This document shows positions 46,538 through 57,377 of a stretch of 64,000 bases of DNA, in pieces (within the stretch, counting starts at the first letter, position 1; every line of letters begins with the position of its first letter). Position numbers and translations under genes: made by a program. Below the pieces are notes generated by a model that saw only the letters and a list, made by a program, of their open reading frames with translations, did not search any database and had not been told where the DNA came from. The stretch is from the NCBI RefSeq assembly GCF_000764305.2, contig NW_025931635.1, forward strand, positions 1 to 64,000. The letters are read 5' to 3'. Source of the stretch: Hyalella azteca. Lineage: Eukaryota; Arthropoda; Malacostraca; Amphipoda; Hyalellidae.

Positions 46538-46642
46538 GATGGCAGCCATCGGGCTGAGGGGAAACTGACTGTCCGCATCTTGCGCGTTATTGTTTTGATG
46601 GCAGCCATCGAGCTGAGGGGAAACTGACTGTCCGCATCCTTC
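46538..46642. repeat. Direct duplication, about 45-bp unit spaced 59 bp
   Basis: GATGGCAGCCATCG(G/A)GCTGAGGGG followed by AAACTGACTGTCCGCATC occurs at 46538 and again at 46597. It makes the 162-codon minus-strand open frame here (46238-46726) internally repetitive. That frame has no recognisable domain. Confidence 0.85.
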
Positions 46643-46919
46643 ACATTTCTGAAATCGTTCTGATACCTTATTTGCTTGAGGTGTGAAATTCAAATAAATA
46701 TAGATGCAATTAATATTTTTACACATAGAACTAAGAAAAATAAACTTGATTACAACTGCTGAAAACCAAAACTGGATGCTTGAATTTTAGCCTTTTCCAA
46801 TAGTTCACTACTTATCTTTATATTGAACGATAAATATACTCCAGCTTCAAACACTTCCCACGAACTCCACTCGCTCAAATTATCCAATTGTCCACAATCC
46901 CCCCTTCCCATCATCATTA

Positions 46920-47290
46920 ACAGTTCCACTACCTCACTGCATTCTGTACCTCACAATTTCCTCTATCTCACCAGTTGCGGCACCAATCACCATTTCCTCC
47001 ATCTCACCAGTTCCGGTAACCAACCATTTCCGACAACTCACCTGTTTCAGTACCTCTCTCGGTCTGTTACCTCAACATTTCTGCTTCCGGCACCGGTTTC
47101 GGCACTTCACTATTTCCACTACCTCACTAGTTCCGGTACATCACCATTTCCATAACGCTGATGTTACGGTACCTCTCACGGTTTTTGTGGGCCGCCAGTT
47201 CCGGCACCTCACCTGTACCGGTACCTCACCATTTCTGAGAAGTCAGCTGTTCCTGTACCTCGGTCACCGGGCTGGTACCTCACAAGTTCT
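46920..47290. repeat. Degenerate 16-18-bp C-rich repeat
   Basis: Irregular copies of ACCTCACCAGTTCCGGT or ACCTCACCATTTCC run through the interval, with spacing varying between copies. The open plus-strand frame over it (46823-47155) is a product of the repeat. Confidence 0.7.
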
Positions 47291-49171
47291 TTTTGAGTTG
47301 TACTGATTATTATTATCACTGCTAAAGATCGTTAGCCCCCGAGTTTCCTTCAGCCTCGGGTTGTGGGGTTGACTCGAAGTTCTTTGTAGCGCCTCTCATT
47401 TCGGTTAGTGGTCTCGCATCGACGGCTTTTGTGCGGTCTCGTCCAAAGAATTGAGTCGCCATCCTAGCAATTGGTCCAGCTTCCGATAAAGGCTTTGCTT
47501 CGCCCAGGAGAAACATGAGTCTTATGAAAAGCTCCAGCCTTCAGTCGTAGAAGAATCCAACGTCGTCAGCCGTCCTAAGGTCAAGTTTTGAGATCCACTA
47601 TGTACCGTTGTTTTGCCAGTTCTGCGTGTAGAGTTTCACTTGTAATTTAGTTCCACATGTTAATTCCAACAGCTGCTCCTAGATATTCAACTCATACAGC
47701 ACGCAAGCTCATCGTGTAAGAAATTACCGTTGCACAGAAAACTCACAAAAATGAGTGAAACTTTGTCAAATTACGATGTACTTTTGGCCCTAGTTTGGCT
47801 CAGCAAAACAACAGTGCCACATGTAGGAAGTGTATTTCTCTGCAATTCATCATCACTCGGTGTTAATCATGCATTTCTACGAGTAAACGCTTCTACAAGA
47901 GTCCGAAATATATTGGCCACTGAGCTTCATGTTGGCAACTTGTTGCCTTCCTTCTATGTTTCTGTTCCCCCAGTTTAAGTATATTAAGAAATTATTTCTT
48001 ACAATTCACGTCTGGTTTCATTTTTCCTATTTTTTTTCAATTTATTTGCTTTCGAATCGTGAATCAGCAAATAAGTTTAATTCGGACTAAAATGTCCCAA
48101 TAAATTGAGTCTTGCGTGATGTTGCTTGAAAATTTTGGAGATGCTAAACTGACGGCCATTCCTGTAGCGTGCCAATTTCCGGATATTGATACTATGCCAC
48201 AAAATCGTATTTTTCCTTATATAATCCTTATGTATAATGTATAATCCATATATTTGACAATCCTTATGTAGATTGTCAACATCACATATAAAGTTCGCGT
48301 GATGTTTGCTTATTACCTGAATTTCTATGGCCTTCTAAATGGAATGAAAAGCAGTTCCTAAAATTAGTTTTTGTTCTCTTCTAAATCTTTCTTCTAAATC
48401 TTCTAAATATTTTCTTTTTTTTACAATTATGTTGACTTGAATGAAATTTTTCGGTCCAATCAATCGAACTAAGTAGTAACTTCATTAAAGGGGGCGATCA
48501 CCGTCCACTATTAATTTTAGTTTGGGCTTTAACTACCACTCGCCCATCTTCATCAATAAACTATTAATAATTCCATCGCGAATTCAACTTAACTGTGGCC
48601 TATATAACCACACCGAAATATATATGTTTCTCTTCATAAGAGTATATTTTCATAAGTTTCGCTCGTTAAGCCTTAATCAATACAGTTTTTAGTTCGCTTA
48701 AATAGCTTTGAGAGGCTCTCTCTTATATTTAATTTCAATACTCATGAGCGAAATGAATGTTTGCGAGCGGCGGAGGCTCCTGGATACGCTAATTGGATAC
48801 TCCAAATGCGACTTGCGTTTGAAAGACAAGAAAAAACACGATGCAAAACTTTGGTTTATATTTTTCAGATAGATTCCAATACAAAACTAAACCTTTTCAT
48901 CGCAATTTACATGTATAATAATAATGACTTAAATCCTCTATGATAATAATGTAATAAATATAACACGGAGATAACGTAGTTCAGTGCATAACCATCAGCC
49001 CGATATACATACTGCAATAACTTATGTATATTGAACATAATATAGTATTATGATAGAGTATTATTGTAGAGGAACCACACGAGAATAAAACTCTGAATGT
49101 CCTCATCACGGAAGTTGAAATCGCCTCACCAAACAGTTTGTCTGTTAAAACAAATGTTCGCTAACTTAGAT
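47291..49171. other. Gene-free stretch
   Basis: No supported gene. The minus-strand frame 47322-47516 is GC-richer and lacks a recognisable domain. Confidence 0.4.
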
Positions 49172-49444
49172 CAGTTATTCATGACGTAAGACCAGTTATT
49201 CAATAATTTAGATCAGTTATTCACGAAATAAGATCAGCTTTTTACTAATTTTGACTATTTTTTACGAAATTTGACTAGTTATTTACTAATTGAGACCGGT
49301 TATTCATAAAGTAAGCCCAGTTATTCACTTCGTTCGACCAGTTATTCATGAAGTAATACCAGTAATTCATTTCTTAAGACCAGTCATTCACAACTTAAGA
49401 CCAGTAATTCACAAAGTAAGATTGGTTATTCGCAAGGTTAACGA
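49172..49444. repeat. 21-bp minisatellite, about 13 copies
   Basis: Unit CAGTTATTCACGAAATAAGA plus C/T, from 49172. Because 21 is a multiple of three, the plus strand shows a seven-residue periodic frame (RPVIHKV-like) at 49290-49511, which I regard as an artefact of the array. Confidence 0.88.
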
Positions 49445-51349
49445 TTCCTTTTACATTCTTAAGTCAAGTCAAGGTGCAGTTTTCAACCTAACCATGCAGC
49501 ATATACAATAACGCAAAAATGCGACGCGAAATGAATTCCGTTCCATATGTATAATCATCCATGAATGCTAAATGTGAAGCTCTAGGATCATTTAATTTTT
49601 TGGGAACTTTGTAAGTGGGGAAAAAAATAGTAATTACTTCTCTCCTAACCACGGAAAAGCTGCAGCATCAAAATCCCGCTCATGTTTGAGGCCAACTTTA
49701 ATTGATTGCGTTCTATTTAATTGCATGGCATAAATTTTCAGTAGATTAATTGTTGAACGTGTAGAGGCAGCGCTAATGAAACGGATATTCAAAGAAAACG
49801 AAACACGGCAGAAAAATTCGTCACCAACCAATAGGTCGGGATTTCTCTCGTGCAAATCCACATCCTGGGCGCTGCGTTGTACCTTTTATTATTTGTTCTA
49901 CGAATGAATATTTTGTCAATTCAAGGCAGGTAATGTGTAAAGAAGGAACACTCAGTTGAATTAAATTCAAGAACAAGCAATTGATAATTTTTGTCGCCAG
50001 TTCGTTTGTTTTCACGACTTAACTACGCCGCTGCCTCACGGCGATGTCCTTCCTACCTTATCATTCACGCTCAGATAATACATTCATCACAATCTATTTC
50101 TTACATCAAGTTAATATTAAAGAAGATACATATATTGTGTCAATGTTCTGAGCAATAATGATAGTATTACTAAACCTATGTTTTAATAAATAGATCGTAC
50201 CACACCGATGGACATCATTTATCAATTCCCTGAACATTGACCTTTCATACACAACCATTCTGTCCATTGTTGAAGTGATTATTTCATGGAGGCTGCATAA
50301 AATTTCCAAGCATCAAAGTAACTGCGATGAAGAAGTTCGTATGTAAAGCTATTGCTGATGAAGAAGCTCCTCAAAATATTCAATTTCAATGGGATTTTAT
50401 GCGTCAACCAGCAAGCAATATCATCTCGGAGCTCAGAAATTGTTGTCGAGCTTCCCAGCCTGACTTTAAAGCATTCTAATAAGATTTGTGATATGAAATT
50501 GGTTTTGTCTTTATATTGTCTTGGCTTCGTGGCTTACAATTGAATGCAGCCTCATTTCTTATAAAAAAGATGCAATATGAAACAGATGCACGACAAAGTT
50601 ATCAAGTGTATGTTTTGGGTCATCTGACACAACAGCAAACGTGCTTAACTTCGACTCACAAATTCGAACATAAATCCTAATTGGAAAGTTGGACAAAGAA
50701 GGAAACATATATGCTTTGCTGCGGCGATATGCTCAGTTGTTAATGGAATAACGTGAAATTATTCTACAACATTCAATCAAATCAACATTAAAATAAATTT
50801 GATTCATGGTTACCATGTTTGAGCTAACTGCTGGATGAACAATCTCCAATTTGCGATTTTCATTCAAAATTCTCCATTAGCAAACTAGTGCCCAAATGAA
50901 TGAATGGCTTCACAAACAGTTTCATACAACATAGCAAACATGCATTTGCAAACTCTTGCCTCAGCGGATCAGTGTTTTCTTAAAATTTTTATATCAATGA
51001 CCTCGAATGACATATATGTCAAGAATACATAACTTAATGACCCCAGTTCAACATTTCTGATAAGAACAGTACCATTTCGGTATGAGAGGCAAATATTTAT
51101 TAGCTATAATCAAGCTCTCAAGCTTTTGTTTAAAACTACATTTTGAAGGCATTTTAATTTCCATTTATCTAGGAAATACCAAAACAACTGTTAGTTTGGT
51201 CTAAAGTGACCCTATTCGCTACGAAACAGAAGACGAAATTCCCACAACATTTTTGCAAGAGAATTGAAATTCAATTTTCATCTCAACTCACAAGGTTTTT
51301 GCGATTATATTTTTACCCCTTGGTACAGAAGATCTAGCTCGTTTAGGTT
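49445..51349. other. Gene-free stretch
   Basis: AT-rich, short open frames only, nothing recognised. Confidence 0.4.
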
Positions 51350-51620
51350 GACTCTGATCATTCGTGTGCGCGACGATCATAATTCGCGACGATCATTATT
51401 CTCGACGATCACGATCAGCAACGCGTCACGATAAACTGGCGCAAAACAAGCTCGCAGTTCCGTTGAACGGAAGTCGTCGCCGGCAGTTGCGATGGAAGGG
51501 ACGCGCGGTGCGCCCGCCCCCGCCTGCCATGCGCGGTGCTGGGGAAACCCTGCGCGGCTCTGTCATCCGGAGCGCGGCGGCCGCTCGCCCGTGAAACTCG
51601 TGCAACGAGCCAACGAGTAT
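51350..51620. promoter_or_regulatory. CpG-rich island of unknown role
   Basis: Sharply GC- and CpG-rich against AT-rich flanks. It begins with four CGACGATCA-type repeats (51371-51413), then CGCGGTGCGCCCGCC-like sequence. Open frames exist on both strands (51364-51594 plus, 51426-51656 minus), as expected from low stop-codon density. It could be a promoter, a first exon or an inserted foreign fragment; the sequence does not decide. Confidence 0.3.
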
Positions 51621-51884
51621 AATATTGTGTTGCAGCCTCGAGACAGGCTCCTGCAATGCAAATCCCGCAAAGTGTAATGAAATAAATTGCTGTTACGCTT
51701 TTGTTACCAGTGTTCAGTGTTTACAGCATGAGATTATGTTGGAACTTTAGTTGAAACTTGCAGCCCTAGCACGTTATTTGAGCAAGCATACTGGCCTTAA
51801 ACATGAAATTTCAGCATGACCTTCAAAACAAACTAGCAGCTTAGCCTTCAGCTCAAATGTCTGCATGACCTTCACCTCGATCTT

Positions 51885-52255
51885 GCTGCCTGAAATCCAA
51901 CCCGAACTTGCACCTTGAAATTCAACCCGTTCTTGCGGCCTAAAATTAACCGTGAATTTTCAGCCCTAAATTCAACCCGAACTTGCAGCCTGAAATTCAA
52001 CCCAAAATTGCGGCCTGAAATTCAACCCGAACTTGCAGCCTGAAATTCAACCCGAACTTGCAGCCTGAAATTCAACCCGAACTTGCACCCTGAAATATAA
52101 CCCGTTCTAGCGACGTAAAATTCAGCCCCAAATTGCAGCCTGAAATTTACCCCGAACTTGCAGCCTGAAATTCAACCCGAACTTGCGGCCTAAAATTCAA
52201 GCCTAAATTGCAGCTTGAAATGCACCCCGAAATATCCAACCGAAATTCGCAGTCT
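51885..52255. repeat. 25-bp minisatellite, about 14 copies
   Basis: Unit ACTTGCAGCCTGAAATTCAA plus CCCGA, with variants (TTGCGGCCTAAAATT, CCCAAAATTGC). More decayed related units extend upstream to about 51760. Confidence 0.93.
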
Positions 52256-52434
52256 AAGCTTACTTAGCTAGCAGCCTCAGCTCAGACTGCCAAGCATACG
52301 GCTGACTGTGGCGAACATTTGGAAGCATGCAACAAGATTATAACCAAAACAGACGTCTTATCTCACCGAACTCTACACTACAATTGTATCTCAGACTAGG
52401 AGACTTACTGCGCCGCACTTGGCGGTGATATTGC

Positions 52435-52765
52435 CTCAAATGCGCTGTTTTGTAGCACTTCGCCACAGCTTGAAACAACGGAATTGCTCGCTTGGACATC
52501 GGCATTGGTATCGGAAGCGCCATGTTCTGCAGTGCCTAGCAATAGTATTGTTGTCGTGGGTGTTATGTCCTACAATGAGTAATGACTGTATTTTTTTGCC
52601 TGGGGCGCGATGTTTTGCAGCGCACAGCGACAATATTTCAGTGGCACTATGTCTTGCATTGTTTCATATCAGAAGTCTTGCATTAGAGGCGATGTTTTGC
52701 AGCAGATTTGAAACAAATTGTTGTCAGAGGAGTGATGTTTCGCAGAGCATGACTGCAGTTTGGGG
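52435..52765. repeat. Decayed 42-bp minisatellite
   Basis: Variants of GCGATGTTTTGCAGCGC recur near 52441, 52520, 52563, 52606, 52648, 52690 and 52732, spaced about 42. The 120-codon plus-strand frame here (52419-52781) therefore shows a 14-residue periodicity with aligned Cys positions. I read this as a repeat, not a protein gene. Confidence 0.7.
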
Positions 52766-52799
52766 ATCTGTGTGTTTTTGACCGCAGCTTAAAGGTTGA

Positions 52800-53978
52800 G
52801 CTTCGTTTTATATTGTCTCACATTGGACGAATTATCCTGTATTACCGAGTTTTGCTTCAAGTTATAATGTAAATTCAATCGGAGCAAAATGTTAGTACAA
52901 AATTAATGTTATTCTTCATTGCAAACCAGTCCCAATTTGCCATCGTCGCGTGCAGTATTTTACTAATTTTTCTTACACAAATACAATGCTAAAACTGAGA
53001 GACCGAACTTGAAATTTTCGAGACTGAATAGAAAATTTACATACAGGAATACCACCTCGTAAATCAATTCGTTTCGTGTTCCATTTGGTGCTTTCACTTG
53101 CTTATTAAACAAATTGTATTTAAATAAATAAGCCAATGTTGCGCATTACTTTTTTCTAACAAAGTTCGAGCGTACAACATGTTGACTCGAAGTAATTGTA
53201 CTTTTGATAATTTTTTTATAATAAATAAATTAATTTTTTACACAACTTACTAGAAATTGTGATTATCTGTTGACACATTAATCAGTATGCAATAAAGTAG
53301 CCTTTTTGCCATTTCCTTTGTTGCAATTTGTCGTATATATGGCATGCAACAGGATGAGATCTACTCTAAATATGAATTTATATACTCGAGACCCGTGTAC
53401 TCTCATTCAATTGATATCTAAATATGAATTTATAGTCAAATGTTCTATGACAGTGCAAATTACAGCACCCACATATAGTATATCTTTTGAAGCTTTCCAT
53501 TAAAATAATTCAAGATGTTTCGTTTTGCGAAAATATTCAGAATCAATTGGCTGACATAGAATTCCGGGCTCATTCATCCCTGAATGCTTTCATTGCATTG
53601 ATTTTTTGAGTGGTCAAGTTCTCCTCTCGAAATACGCACATTTGAGATATTTTTTAAGTCATTAAACTTTATAGCGTTAAATTTATCATGATTATCCAGC
53701 TGTAATATAACTACACGAACTGCCCCAGAATGGCATCTCTCTTACCAGTACAAGATGGCACAGAGTTTCAAGTACAGAGAACAACACACACACACCGACT
53801 GTGTAAGTTTTGTCTACAATATAAGGTATTATATACGTATATATATTAGTTATATCTAATGGTATTTATATATTTATATTATTTCTTCATACTAGTATAC
53901 TATCGCTATATGGTGTAGCACCTACACACTCAAACATTGTAGCAACATCGCTTATGATTTAACAGGGACCAACTAATA
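52800..53978. other. Gene-free, very AT-rich stretch
   Basis: No supported gene. 53820-53890 is an irregular TATA-rich run, with a short CA run near 53785. Confidence 0.45.
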
Positions 53979-54205
53979 GGTTATGCCTGAATAGTCAGCT
54001 AAAATCCTCGATATTATAACCATAGATTATTCCTGTATAGTCATCTAACATCCTCGATATTATAACCATAGGTTATGCCTGTATAGTTAGCTTAAATCCT
54101 CGATTTTATATCCATAGATTATGTCTGTATAGTTAGCTTACATCCTTAATATTATAACCATAGATTATGCCTGTATAGTTAGCTTACATCCTCGATATTA
54201 TAACC
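53979..54205. repeat. 46-bp minisatellite, 5 copies
   Basis: Unit GATTATGCCTGTATAGTTAG continues CTTACATCCTCGATATTATAACCATA. Starts at 53979 and every 46 bases to about 54205. Confidence 0.93.
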
Positions 54206-55052
54206 AACGCAGTGCTGTGAGTCGCTTGGATTAAAGTGTATGGGCTGAAGGCTTGCCTCCAATACCTCGGTCGAGAACTCCTACTGTAGCAGAATAATAT
54301 ATTGATTATTGCTGCAGTCAAGCATTAAACCTCTAGTCTACACTAACTCTTTTAAATACTTTTCTAGAGATATCTTTATAGTAGCGTAATCATGTTGTTC
54401 TTTGTATTTTAAATGAATAAAAGTGGTTTCAATATTTAGAAATTAATTGTACAGAACAAATGGCGAACGCAACTCATCACAAGACAATAATCTATGGTTC
54501 AGGGATTATCATTTCAAAAAGAAATGTTGCATCAAATATTAAATTTATTATAATTAGGTTGAGTTGATGCCGTTGGGAGTAATCCTTTTAACCCTTGCAG
54601 TGTGCTGGTAAATTTGGTATGAGCTAGCAATGCAAGCAATCATTATTATAGTGATAATGTTTAAGCGAAGCTAAATAATCATACTGAGTGACACACTGGG
54701 ATTATTATGACGTGATTATTGACTAACAGTAATAATATTGGTAATCATTACAGAGATCGTTAGCTCTTTACAATTCAATGATAAGTTATTCACCGATATT
54801 GTACTTACTTAAAAATATTATGAAGTGAATTTTGTAAAGAAAGATACAACAAATCAACAGGATACATTTGTAAAACATCGTAAACTACTCAAATTATATT
54901 CAAAGCATTAAAAAAATTTTAGTGCAGCAAAAACCTGATAATTACTGATATGTTTGCATCGTAGACTCGATATGGCTTGTTTGTATGCAAGAATTTGTCC
55001 ACACAATCTTTCTCTACAAGACGTATTCTCGCCAGCAAGACTACCGTCGGGT
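54206..55052. other. Gene-free stretch
   Basis: AT-rich, no recognised coding or ordered repeat sequence. Confidence 0.4.
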
Positions 55053-55245
55053 GTGATTATATAAAGCCGGTGATTATAACACTAGTAATTATAACGCCCG
55101 CGGATAAAACACCGGTGAGTATAATACCAGTGATTATAACGCCCTTGATTATAACACCAGCGAATATAATGCCAGTGATTATAACTTCGGTGATTATAAC
55201 GCCAATTATTATAACGCCGGATATTTTAATCCCGGTGAAACGCCG
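55053..55245. repeat. 15-bp minisatellite, about 11 copies
   Basis: Unit GTGATTATAACGCCG from 55070 with point variants, preceded by one 17-base copy. The period is a multiple of three and the unit lacks stops in two frames, so both strands show long periodic frames (VIITP on plus, GVIIT on minus). These are not evidence of a gene. Confidence 0.9.
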
Positions 55246-55540
55246 GGCAAGACACATACAAGCGAATCGTGATTACAGGAAGATTAGCGGGCGGCAAATA
55301 TGGATATACGGTATATCATATTACCACAATACCCTAGTAAAAAAATAGTAATAATAGTGAGCTAGCCACCAAGACAAGTCTTACACTGACACCCTAGCAC
55401 ACAGCAAAATCTAAATACTAAGATTGCTGATTTTTAGCACGTCTAACTCCGAACAGTAAATTTAATTATAAGCAATATTACACAAGGTGAGCTGGAAAGT
55501 TACTTGATATATAATTCCAGAGTTAGTCTTCAACAACTTG

Positions 55541-55780
55541 GAACTCCAGCAATGAAATGTTTAAACTCTAATAAGCTGTCCTTGGAATTCAACTGTTAAA
55601 CTATCTTGCACAATGCAACTGTGAACTCCAGCAGTTAATTGGTGAAACTGTCATAGGTTGTTATTCAAATTTAACTGGTAAACTATCTGTTCAAGAAACT
55701 TAGAACTCCAGCAGTTAATTGGTGAAACTCTCAAAAGTTGTCATCAGAATTCAACTGCTGTACTGCCCCGTACAAAAACC
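55541..55780. repeat. About 82-bp tandem repeat, 3 copies
   Basis: Copies start GAACTCCAGCA at 55541, 55623 and 55703. Shared blocks include GAACTCCAGCAGTTAATTGG, GTGAAACT and AACTATCT. Spacing is 82 and 80. Confidence 0.8.
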
Positions 55781-57284
55781 AACGCTTGCATCTCGTAAGC
55801 ATTCTGTGAATGCTGTCACTGAAGGCATAGTAACTCATCTGCTTCTCGGACCATATCCCAACGCTTTACTTGGCTGAAGTCCTCATATATAAAGAAACCT
55901 CTTTAGTATCAAGCGAGAAAATATCACTTAGGCTAACTTCTATCAAAAACTTTGTGCATTGCTTATGAGGAAGGTTGAGTCCAGTTGGGCGTGCGGGTTT
56001 GTAGCTTTTTGGGGGTAGAGGAACATTGTATTATAATATTAGCTGAGGATGAGGGTTACATTACGTAACGATTGATCATCTGTTTAAATAGAGCGCAATG
56101 ATTGATTATATATTCAGCAATCACATAAAAATTTGTATTGTATGTATTATGCATTTTAATAAACGAACTTTTGTGCGATTCAGCCAGAATTCTTGTGCTT
56201 ATCAGTTTTCTCTATCATTATACTTAATGTTTATCATATAGTGGAGTCCGTCGAGCGGGCTTGCCTACCATGAATAGTGGCGAAATTGAAACGAAGCTTG
56301 CCACCGGGAGAAGTGGTCTTAATGAGAAGCTTTCTATTCCGATCCAATATCAAATTACGGTAAAAGTGGAAGTAATTTCTTGGATTGGAATAATGCTGAC
56401 CTTCACAAAAGACCAGTTACGCAGTGTGTTTCAAGCTTTCTTGAGACGCAGCATTGAGATATTTTACGCTTACTTGCACCACAAAACATGACTTGGTGCA
56501 GCGGAAAGGGAGTGCAAGTTCTGAAAACACTCATAACACTACAGCGAGACGATGACTAACATCTATCACTTATTCTCTAAATTTACGAACATCATCATCA
56601 TTATTATTAGACTTCTAATGTTGATTAGATGAACTCCTATGGAAGCCGGGATATTCGACACTCAATATCTATAAGCTAGAGAGGCTCTATATTACGCACT
56701 ATATATGCTCCTTTCTTATAGACAGCGATACACCAAACTACATTAAAGAGCTTTTCAGAGTTATTTGAGACAGCTTTGCCCATAAGAACCATCGCAACAC
56801 AAAACATGTACTTATTGCCTACATCTACAGTATAGGTAGTGTTCACGTATGCCATGATAAAACCAGCCTGTTTGCCACTGTGGTCAGTTCGTGAAACTCG
56901 TAAGTCTGGGTACTGCGACGCTATTTCCTCATTCGGCCACCATAAGCATCCCGTACTTGGAGTTTCTTGAAACGTTACTACCATCGACGTAGAGTCAGAG
57001 CTATACACTTGGCAGAGATAAACTATGATGGCAGAGACTATACATATTCTTGGCTGCTATGTAGACATTCTAGATTGCTTCAATGCAGCTACGAAACGAG
57101 TCTCTAAAAAAGTTGCTATACATACCAAAAATATCTGCGTCTACAGTGTTCCTCTTGCGAACTTAATAGAGATATCGACATGGACATTATACCTCGGAAT
57201 TCCTTCCAGTGAGCAAACTCGTACATAAACTTTTACGCGGACGAACAGCAAAACAACAGAAACATGACGACCATAAACTAAGAG
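55781..57284. other. Stretch without a supported gene
   Basis: Holds a 110-codon minus-strand frame (56676-57008) of balanced composition with Trp and Cys but no family I recognise. It stays open a little further upstream, to a possible ACATAG acceptor. I cannot call it a gene. Confidence 0.3.
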
Positions 57285-57377
57285 ATGTCGTACCGGGCAG
57301 GGTTAGGCTGCCGCGTCAACTTGCCAGAGCCAAGCGTTCAGCAGTTCATTGAGAGATTATTCAACCTTGTGAGGCAT
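57285..57377 (+). CDS. Candidate first coding exon of an unknown gene
   Basis: ATG at 57285, directly after an in-frame TAA at 57279, opens 31 codons (MSYRAGLGCRVNLPEPSVQQ then FIERLFNLVRH) and meets a consensus donor, CAT|GTAAGT, at 57378. Composition is protein-like and GC-richer than the flanks. I found no partner exon downstream before the minus-strand ligand gene, and no family is recognised. It may be a chance frame. Confidence 0.25.

Noticed and set aside
46238..46726. 162-codon minus-strand open frame, the second longest in the window
   Set aside because: Built partly on a 59-bp-spaced DNA duplication, no domain, AT-rich ends.
52419..52781. 120-codon plus-strand open frame with many Cys
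   Set aside because: Its 14-residue periodicity is explained by a decayed 42-bp minisatellite.
54977..55348. 123-codon plus-strand frame with VIITP repeats
   Set aside because: Product of a 15-bp tandem repeat; also open on the other strand.
56676..57008. 110-codon minus-strand frame
   Set aside because: Composition is protein-like, but no family, clear start or partner exon; recorded only as a note.
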